From Candidatus Thorarchaeota archaeon (GTDB taxonomy: Archaea; Asgardarchaeota; Thorarchaeia; Thorarchaeales; Thorarchaeaceae): DNA of 54,266 nucleotides. A model generated the notes under the pieces. The model was not told the origin of the DNA. It saw only the letters and a program-made list of their open reading frames with translations, and did no database searches. Below are positions 48,421 to 54,266 of this stretch, one piece after another. The stretch is taken from assembly GCA_019894665.1 (NCBI GenBank), contig JAGXOC010000005.1, forward strand, positions 6,724 to 60,989. The letters are read 5' to 3'. Position numbers and translations under genes: made by a program. Position 1 is the stretch's first letter. Every line of letters starts with the position of its first letter.

Positions 48421-50733
48421 TCATGAGAATTCAGTTCGTGCTATCACTTCATCTTGCACGAATGGATCTAGCTCAATGAAATATGCACTGTATCCCGCGA
48501 CCCGGACAATCAGGTCTCTGTGTTGTAGGGGGTTCACTTTGGCATCTTCTAGGGTCGCTCGTGATACCACGTTGTATTGAACGTGGAATCCCCCCATACC
48601 AAAGTACGTGTCAACCATGCTGATGAATTTCTTTCTTCTCGATTCAGTATCAAAAAAGTCGGGTGTGAATTTCATGTTGTAGAGGGTGCCATTGTAGCAC
48701 AAGGCATGATCAAGCCTAGCAACTGATTTCATGGCTGCAGTAGGTCCGTTAATATCCCTATTCTGAGTGGGTGAAACGCCATCTGAAATCATGTAACCCG
48801 CTTTGCGGCCATCTGGTGTTGCTCCAAGGACTTCTCCCTGTGGAATATACATGGACACGGAGAAGAGAGCTCCATGATATGGACCGTTCCTTGTTGTCAT
48901 CCTACTCTGAATCGAATTACAAAAGGCTCTCCCGGTATCTCTAGCAAGAAAGTCCACTCTCTCAATGTCATTACCATACTTTGATGAATCGTTCTCGAAT
49001 TTGACCCTAAGTTCTTCATGGTCCTTATAGTCGTTGGCGAGAATCTGAAGGAATTTATCCATCGATATCTCGTTCTCTTCAAAGACAAATTTTCGGAGAA
49101 CTTCAAGCGAATCCGCTACGATTGCGATTCCGACTCCCATGATTCCTCCTGAGTTGTAGAGAACTCCACCGTCCTGCATGGTCTTTCCAGACTCATTGCA
49201 CCCTTCAAGAAGAGAGGAGATGAACGGTGTTGGTGTGTGCTCTGATATGATGCCTGCTGCAATCCTATCTGCGCTTGTCAACATCTCAATGGTGTAGTCG
49301 ATCTGTTCCTCGAAAGATAGCCATAGGTCATCAAATGCTTTGAAACTTCGAGGGTCTCCGGTTTCCCTCCCAACCAGTTCACTTGTCTTTGGGTCCCTTC
49401 CATTGTTCAATGTAACCTCGAGTATCTTTGGTAGGTTGACATACCCAATATTCTGTCGAGGATCTGACTTACCACCAATGATTGGTTCAACACATCCGAG
49501 TACTGAATACTCATGGACGTCTGATGGGTCGGTACCCTTCTCAAGCATCATTGGAATAATCTCATCGTCATTGAACAGACCCGGGATTCCAAGACCCTTT
49601 GAGATCACATCGACTACGTGAAGTTTGATGTCTTCAGGTGTGTTCTTGTGCCATCGGAAAGAAACACTCGGTTGAGTTACTCTGATGTTTGCAGTAGCTT
49701 GGAGGATCAATCTTGTGAGGTCATTAGATGCATCTGTCCCATCTGCATTCTGCCCCCCAATAGTGAGGTTTTGGAACATCGGATGGCCTGCAAACGCAAT
49801 GCTGTAGTACTCATTTCTAATCTTGATTAGTGAGGTCAGTTTGACCCAAAGCACCTCAAGAAGTTCCAATGCATACTCCTTGCCTATCCCTCCACTCTTA
49901 ATGTTTGAATCATAGAATGGATAGACGTATTGATCAAACCTGCCTGTAGATATGGAATGTCCATTAGACTCGGTCTGGATCAGTAAATGGATAAACCAGA
50001 ACGACTGGAGTGCCTCCTGGAATGACTTTGCTGGTTCAGCTGGAACTTTCTGACAAATGCGCGCTATCTCTAGTAACTCACCTTTTCGGATTTCATCCGA
50101 TTCCTTTTCTGCTAACTCACCTGCTAATTGGGAGAAACGTTCTGCGAATCTGATGACTGCAGTTATCTCGGTTCTGACAGCCTCATAATAATCGCCATCT
50201 TTCCCCTCTATCTCATCAAGGATTCCCCCTAAACCATTCCTCAGGACTTTCTCATAGTCTACAATGACATGTCCAATCCCTGTTCCTGGAGCACCAATCG
50301 TGAATAAGCCTGCTTTGGATGCTTGAATTGATTTCTTCGGCATAGCTGTTCCAGCAATTTCTGCTGTGCTCTTGTCCTTCCAGAAGGTGAAGACTTCGCG
50401 GAGATTTTTCTTGTCTTCATTACTGATTGAGAACCGCTCAGTCCTTCTCTTGTCAAACTTATCGAGCTCTTCCTCAATCCATATCCAGCTATACTCTGGA
50501 AACACCTGACAAGAACGAGGAGTGGGCCCCATGTTACCAACGATCAATTCCTCCGGCTCTATTCTGATTGTTATATTATCCAGAACATGAGCAAAAGCAC
50601 CAGCGAAGCGTAGCATTGCAGGCTCAGACCAATTCTCCTTAACGTACTCAGTGAAAAGGACAGCTCGCTCCGATGAGATCGTAGGCTCGGAATCAAGCAT
50701 CATTTGCTTGAGTCGTTTACTCCGGGATGTCAT
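48421..50733 (-). CDS. Glycyl radical enzyme, PFL-like, dehydratase/eliminase type
   Basis: The 770-residue protein is a glycyl radical enzyme: the C-terminal radical loop RVAGYSAYFIELD holds the glycine (Gly747), and the active-site loop reads SVLGCVEPIIGG with the thiyl Cys414 and Glu416. GCVE, rather than the Cys-Cys of pyruvate formate-lyase, is typical of eliminases (glycerol, diol, hydroxyproline dehydratases, choline lyase). GIGHVIVDYEKVLRNGLGG and NIGYVNLPKILEVTLNNG are further family stretches. The substrate is unknown. The enzyme is oxygen-sensitive, which implies an anaerobic host. Its radical-SAM activating enzyme is not in this window. Confidence 0.92.
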   Translation of the reverse strand: MTSRSKRLKQMMLDSEPTISSERAVLFTEYVKENWSEPAMLRFAGAFAHVLDNITIRIEPEELIVGNMGPTPRSCQVFPEYSWIWIEEELDKFDKRRTERFSISNEDKKNLREVFTFWKDKSTAEIAGTAMPKKSIQASKAGLFTIGAPGTGIGHVIVDYEKVLRNGLGGILDEIEGKDGDYYEAVRTEITAVIRFAERFSQLAGELAEKESDEIRKGELLEIARICQKVPAEPAKSFQEALQSFWFIHLLIQTESNGHSISTGRFDQYVYPFYDSNIKSGGIGKEYALELLEVLWVKLTSLIKIRNEYYSIAFAGHPMFQNLTIGGQNADGTDASNDLTRLILQATANIRVTQPSVSFRWHKNTPEDIKLHVVDVISKGLGIPGLFNDDEIIPMMLEKGTDPSDVHEYSVLGCVEPIIGGKSDPRQNIGYVNLPKILEVTLNNGRDPKTSELVGRETGDPRSFKAFDDLWLSFEEQIDYTIEMLTSADRIAAGIISEHTPTPFISSLLEGCNESGKTMQDGGVLYNSGGIMGVGIAIVADSLEVLRKFVFEENEISMDKFLQILANDYKDHEELRVKFENDSSKYGNDIERVDFLARDTGRAFCNSIQSRMTTRNGPYHGALFSVSMYIPQGEVLGATPDGRKAGYMISDGVSPTQNRDINGPTAAMKSVARLDHALCYNGTLYNMKFTPDFFDTESRRKKFISMVDTYFGMGGFHVQYNVVSRATLEDAKVNPLQHRDLIVRVAGYSAYFIELDPFVQDEVIARTEFS

Positions 50734-50782
50734 CTCTTACCCTACAGCTTTTTCCATTCATTACTGTTCGCATCTGACATAA

Positions 50783-51943
50783 CTAAGGCAGTAATTTCGG
50801 TAGATAGCTATCCAGTATGCTCAGGGCTTCATTGATTCTCTCAGTCGAAACAGCATAACAGAGTCTGAGGAATCCTTCTCCGTATTCTCCAAAGGCTGTC
50901 CCATGTATAGTGACCACTTTTGTGTCCTTCAGGATTTTATGAACAAGATCGAATGATTTCATACCATAGGCTGACACGTCTGGAAATGCGTAAAATGCAC
51001 CTCCAGGAGGTTGCATATCAACACCCTCAATGTCATCGAGTCCTTTTGTGATCAGGTCCCGTCGCTTCCGAAATGTCTGAAGCATTTCATCAACACAGTC
51101 TTGAGGACCAATAGCTGCGGCCTCTGCTGCTTTTTGTGAAATTGAAGTTGGCATTGCTATGATGTGTTCTTGCAATTTAGTCATTGCACTGATGATTTTG
51201 CTAGAACCCGTTGCTACAGCGATACGCCATCCTGTCATTGCATATGTTTTTGAGAATGAGAAAATTGAAACTGTTCTCTCTTTCATTCCAGGGAGTGAAC
51301 CTATGAATAGGGGGTCTTCATCTACATATCTGAATTTCTCATAAGCCTCATCAGCAATCACATAGATGTCGTTCTCGATGCACAATTCTGCAATTCTTTT
51401 CAATTCTTTATTGGTAATGACACCACCCGTGGGGTTGTTCGGTGAGTTGAGGACAATCATCTTTGTCTTGGGTGTTATCTTCCTTTCAACGTCTTCTGCA
51501 GTGAAACCGAATCTGTGCTCCTTCTTCAATTGAACTGGAACTGGGACTCCATATGCGAGTTTGATTTGAGCAAAGTGGCTCACAAAACCCGGGTCTGGGT
51601 AAATCACTTCATCACCTGGATTCACAAGGACCAAGTTTGCGAGAACGAGAGCCCCCATCCCTCCTGCTGTGCAGACCAGTTCAGATTCAGGGTCCGCAAC
51701 GATGTTATTGTCGCGCTTCAACTTCTTTGCAAGCGCTTCTCTGACCTCAATGTAACCCGCATTGTGGGTGTAAGTTGTGAAGCCATCATCGATTGCTTTC
51801 TTTGCAGCTTCCTTGATGTGCTCAGGTGTGTCAAAATCAGGGATGCCAACAGTCATGTCATAGACATCAGTTCTTCCGATGATCTTGTTGAAGATCTTTC
51901 GGATTTCGCTAGCAGGAACGTCAATGTTTCTCTCAGCAAGCAT
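50783..51943 (-). CDS. Class I/II aminotransferase (aspartate aminotransferase-like)
   Basis: This PLP-dependent fold-type I transaminase of 386 residues shows YDMTVGIPDFDTPEHI, the cofactor-binding NSPNNPTGG and VIADEAYEKFRY, the Schiff-base lysine in SIFSFSKTYAMTGWRIA and the C-terminal carboxylate-binding Arg in GFLRLCYA. These are typical of archaeal class I gamma aminotransferases with aspartate, alanine or aromatic specificity; the amino-acid preference is not readable. The start is the ATG at 51941-51943 (MLAERNIDV...); an in-frame start 9 nt upstream is possible. Confidence 0.93.
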   Translation of the reverse strand: MLAERNIDVPASEIRKIFNKIIGRTDVYDMTVGIPDFDTPEHIKEAAKKAIDDGFTTYTHNAGYIEVREALAKKLKRDNNIVADPESELVCTAGGMGALVLANLVLVNPGDEVIYPDPGFVSHFAQIKLAYGVPVPVQLKKEHRFGFTAEDVERKITPKTKMIVLNSPNNPTGGVITNKELKRIAELCIENDIYVIADEAYEKFRYVDEDPLFIGSLPGMKERTVSIFSFSKTYAMTGWRIAVATGSSKIISAMTKLQEHIIAMPTSISQKAAEAAAIGPQDCVDEMLQTFRKRRDLITKGLDDIEGVDMQPPGGAFYAFPDVSAYGMKSFDLVHKILKDTKVVTIHGTAFGEYGEGFLRLCYAVSTERINEALSILDSYLPKLLP

Positions 51944-52097
51944 CAGTACCACCTGTCTGAATCTGCTGGATAATCCCCAGTTAAATAACCTCTCGAATGG
52001 ACCACTTTTGTTTAAGAAATTACATAACCAGTTCTCAGAGGAGTTTTAAGATACATTTCTATTCCTCTGTACAACTCTCAACGGATAGTGTTGTGTT

Positions 52098-52571
52098 ATG
52101 TCAGATCCAAGTGCAGATGATGTTCGAAGAGCCAACATGAATACACTCGCTGCCACACATGTAATCTATGTAGAAGCAATTCGTAGATTGATGGGCGATG
52201 AAGGATTGAAAGCCATCGGTGAGGTTAATCGGCTCCATGGTCTAAAACTGGGCAAAGATGGTATTGAACAGGGCTCTCTGCGGAAAGGAGACCTTCGTTC
52301 TATTTTCGACTTCTTTGATGGTGCTCATCCATTCTTTGGATTTGAACTATCGATAGGCACCTCGACTGACAAGAGCTTCAACCTAAAGGTGACGTATTGC
52401 CCATGGATAGAGTCATTCAAGACTCAAGATGCTGGATCGGACATTTGCGAACATGTGACCAAGATAGATGAGGGAATAGGTCAGGTTGTAGACCCTGATG
52501 TATCAATGTCAATTCCAAAATGTATGATGCGTGGCGATGATCACTGCATCTATCGTTGGGAGAAGGAGTGA
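52098..52571 (+). CDS. ATC hydrolase-like protein (second copy, short)
   Basis: The 157-residue protein starts with a helical part and has the C-terminal pattern of the L-2-amino-thiazoline-4-carboxylate hydrolase-like family: LKVTYCPWIESFKTQDAGSDICEHV and CMMRGDDHCIYRWEKE, comparable with ILCDYEN...GDKRCTFRY in the protein at 15065. The function is not known. Its stop lies 5 nt before the ATG of the RraA-family gene, and the ribosome binding site of that gene is within its last codons. Confidence 0.65.
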   Translation: MSDPSADDVRRANMNTLAATHVIYVEAIRRLMGDEGLKAIGEVNRLHGLKLGKDGIEQGSLRKGDLRSIFDFFDGAHPFFGFELSIGTSTDKSFNLKVTYCPWIESFKTQDAGSDICEHVTKIDEGIGQVVDPDVSMSIPKCMMRGDDHCIYRWEKE

Positions 52572-52576
52572 ACCCT

Positions 52577-53245
52577 ATGACAACTGATAGGAACGCCATA
52601 ATTGATCGAACAATGAAACTCTATGTAGCTGCACTTTCTGACGCCGCAGATGAGATCGGTCTTGGAACAGTGTGTATGGACCGAGGTATAGTACCTCTTA
52701 CCAAGAATAAACGAATGGCCGGATTTGCGAGAACTGGAAAACTGACCCGTTCTCCTGCTACTCGACCCTATGATGAGAAGCAACTGGACATGTTCATGAG
52801 CCTTGGAACTGAGGCCGTGGACGGTGATTTACTCGTCATTGATATGGCTGGTGCAACTGATTGCTCTGCTTGGGGTCAGATATTGACAAAGATTGGAATA
52901 TCAAAGGGAGTCCGAGGTGCGGTGGTTGATGGTACTTCAAGAGACATCCATGATATCGATAAGACGAATTTCACAGTTTTTGCTCGTGGTCGACATCCCG
53001 GCACCATGAGAGGTCGTTTAGACATGGAGTCTGTACAGAGTTCGATTACTTGTGGTGGTGTCACTGTTAATCCTGGCGACCTAATATTCGGGGATGATGA
53101 CGGAATCGTTGTGATTCCCGCTGATCGTATCGAAGAAGTTCTCACTCATGCAGAGGAAGTTGTAGCAACTGATGACTGGTGGTCTGAGAAACTAGATGAT
53201 GGTGAAGACCCCCACGATCTTCACAAAGAGAAACCTATCCCTTGA
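52577..53245 (+). CDS. RraA-family aldolase/decarboxylase (HMG/CHA aldolase-like)
   Basis: The 222-residue protein has the RraA/4-hydroxy-4-methyl-2-oxoglutarate aldolase fold. GISKGVRGAVVDGTSRDIHDI carries the substrate-binding Arg-Asp, and VNPGDLIFGDDDGIVVIPADRI is the second family signature. Catalytic members cleave 4-carboxy-4-hydroxy-2-oxoacids to pyruvate or decarboxylate oxaloacetate with Mg2+. The regulator RraA, which binds RNase E, is an unlikely role in an archaeon. AAGGAG lies 8 nt before the chosen ATG at 52577; a frame-open start at 52556 overlaps the previous gene. Confidence 0.88.
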   Translation: MTTDRNAIIDRTMKLYVAALSDAADEIGLGTVCMDRGIVPLTKNKRMAGFARTGKLTRSPATRPYDEKQLDMFMSLGTEAVDGDLLVIDMAGATDCSAWGQILTKIGISKGVRGAVVDGTSRDIHDIDKTNFTVFARGRHPGTMRGRLDMESVQSSITCGGVTVNPGDLIFGDDDGIVVIPADRIEEVLTHAEEVVATDDWWSEKLDDGEDPHDLHKEKPIP

Positions 53246-53251
53246 TTCTCT

Positions 53252-54266
53252 TCATTTCAACGGATAGACGCCTCTCTTAGTGGCGTAATCATACAGCTCT
53301 AGGATCTTCTCCGGAGTAGACTCTGGTTGAATGTTATGTGCAGGAGCGAGGATGTAGCCTCCACCATGTGCCAGTGCATTTATTCGGGTGTCAACCTCTA
53401 CACGTACATCTTCAAGTGATCCTTGTGCAGCCATAGCATGCTGTAGGTCTATTCCTCCATGGAATGTCAGTCTATCCCCATAATTCTCCTTGAGCTCAGC
53501 TGATTCCATACCCTTTGCTAGAGGTTGGATTGGATTCAGGATGTCCACATCCACTTCAATCAGGTCCGGTATCAATTGTTCAATAGCTCCACATGAGTGA
53601 TAGAGAATCTTCACATGCGGTGCTCTCCGGTGGATGTCACTGTAGACCTTCTTGTGTCTATGTTTCACTAGAGACCTGTAAATCCTTGGATTGATGAGAA
53701 GTCCATCCTGATGACCTAAGTCATCACCGACTTGCACAATGTCTAGATATTCACCTACTTCATCCAATAGAACCCGGTTCATCTCAATTGCCAGTTCCAT
53801 GCTTTTGTCCATCATAGCCTCTGCTAGGTCTGGACGTCTTAGGAGGTCAACTAGGAACTTGTCAAAACCTCTCATATAATGAGCAGCTATCTCGAAAACT
53901 CCCCATGGTCCTCCTACCATACCCACAACTGCATAGTCAGTCTCCTTGTGAAGATGCTTTGCCCAATCTCGGACACCTTCCATTCTTGAGGGGTCATCTG
54001 GGTCAATCCACTCGAACTCTTTCACTTGTTCTACTTCTGTGAACTCAGCCCAAGGATAGTAGGTGACCTCGTCATATCCACCAATCAGTTTCATTCCGCA
54101 TTTGAACTCTGTTTCAGTAGACCCATCTGGAAGAGGTTGAGGTACAAAGCCTGCAGCAGGATTCATGTATACTCGCCTGAAGTCCACATTCAACCGTTTC
54201 AGCAGCTCTTCAGATGTTTTCCATGAAGCCATAATTCCCCATTCTTGGGTCTCGGGCGCTGTTATT
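53252..54266 (-). CDS. Uroporphyrinogen decarboxylase-family (URO-D/MtaA-like) protein, 5' end outside window
   Basis: The TIM-barrel protein of the URO-D/cobalamin methyltransferase superfamily reads GGPWGVFEIAAHYMRGFDKFLVDLLRRPD, DIVQVGDDLGHQDGLLINP, ILYHSCGAIEQLIPDLIEVDVDILNPIQPLAKGM, RLTFHGGIDLQH and GGYILAPAHNIQPESTPE. The HSCG and GGID motifs are those of MtaA/CmuA-like methyltransferases rather than of true HemE. An ATG at 54232 is present, but the frame stays open (ITAPETQEWGI...) to the window edge, so the N-terminus probably lies outside. The likely role is methyl transfer to or from a corrinoid or thiol, with unknown substrate. Confidence 0.85.
   Translation of the reverse strand, partial: ITAPETQEWGIMASWKTSEELLKRLNVDFRRVYMNPAAGFVPQPLPDGSTETEFKCGMKLIGGYDEVTYYPWAEFTEVEQVKEFEWIDPDDPSRMEGVRDWAKHLHKETDYAVVGMVGGPWGVFEIAAHYMRGFDKFLVDLLRRPDLAEAMMDKSMELAIEMNRVLLDEVGEYLDIVQVGDDLGHQDGLLINPRIYRSLVKHRHKKVYSDIHRRAPHVKILYHSCGAIEQLIPDLIEVDVDILNPIQPLAKGMESAELKENYGDRLTFHGGIDLQHAMAAQGSLEDVRVEVDTRINALAHGGGYILAPAHNIQPESTPEKILELYDYATKRGVYPLK

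Noticed and set aside
1-54266. CRISPR arrays, insertion sequences, rRNA genes, replication origin
   Set aside because: No regularly spaced repeats, transposase frames, terminal inverted repeats, rRNA-like segments or clusters of origin-binding repeats were seen. The Cas4-like genes are not near any array.

Overview
The window looks like a chromosomal segment of an Asgard archaeon, possibly of the Thorarchaeia type, but the class is only a guess. The information-processing genes are archaeal: topoisomerase VI B and A, RadA, archaeal PheS/PheT, release factor aRF1 and an OB-fold SSB/RPA-like protein. CofE (coenzyme F420) and a geranylgeranyl-reductase-type enzyme (archaeal lipids) fit the same picture. 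Two Ras/Rab-like small GTPases and a Roadblock/LC7 protein point specifically to Asgard archaea. Many starts carry a GGTGA-type Shine-Dalgarno (SD) sequence (dnaJ, pheT, aRF1, the cysteine-cluster protein, the CpXC protein), which I used to choose between start codons. I saw no rRNA, tRNA, CRISPR array or insertion sequence.

Layout. 1-3292: grpE (5' truncated by the window edge), dnaK and dnaJ. 3289-6663: PK-C domain protein, HAAS-like membrane protein, PadR regulator, a probably frameshifted small gene and an MFS carrier. 6713-15778: M24 peptidase, Fe-S/Zn cysteine-cluster protein, Ca2+-type P-ATPase, alpha/beta hydrolase, 3-hydroxyacyl-CoA dehydrogenase, DUF362 membrane protein and an ATC-hydrolase-like protein. 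15779-18237: a strong TATA promoter, a run of very short, apparently translationally coupled ORFs (three encoding related 22-35 aa basic peptides), two strong hairpins and an MFS transporter. 18339-31120: zinc-ribbon protein, cofE, top6B-top6A, amidohydrolase, zinc-ribbon/TPR protein, PAP2-like and ICMT-like membrane proteins, Roadblock protein, radA and a GGR-family flavoprotein. 31227-35043: a purA pseudogene, a membrane protein with a small GTPase, a Pro/Ala-rich protein, a CBS protein and a second small GTPase. 35147-45635: pheS-pheT, aRF1, a coiled-coil gene with a Cas4-like membrane nuclease split into two ORFs, an AbrB/ACT-like protein, a VTT-family membrane protein, a CpXC protein, a duplicated tail of ino1, ino1 itself and the OB-fold protein. 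45702-54266: a truncated Fe-S (CCG) fragment, SCP2 protein, KDPG aldolase, PfkB kinase, a glycyl radical enzyme, an aminotransferase, a second ATC-hydrolase-like protein, an RraA-family aldolase and a URO-D-family protein cut by the window end.

How the genes fit together. GrpE, DnaK and DnaJ form the chaperone cycle. Top6B-Top6A form one heterotetrameric type II topoisomerase, and here the A subunit carries lysine-rich tails and two helix-hairpin-helix modules. The PfkB kinase and aldolase look like a 2-keto-3-deoxysugar-acid branch, next to a radical dehydratase-type enzyme. The GTPases, Roadblock protein, PA-rich protein and nearby small membrane proteins suggest membrane-associated signalling, but no direct partner can be proven from sequence. 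The least explained parts are the small-peptide cluster at 15.8-16.7 kb and the split membrane nuclease at 40.2-41.2 kb.
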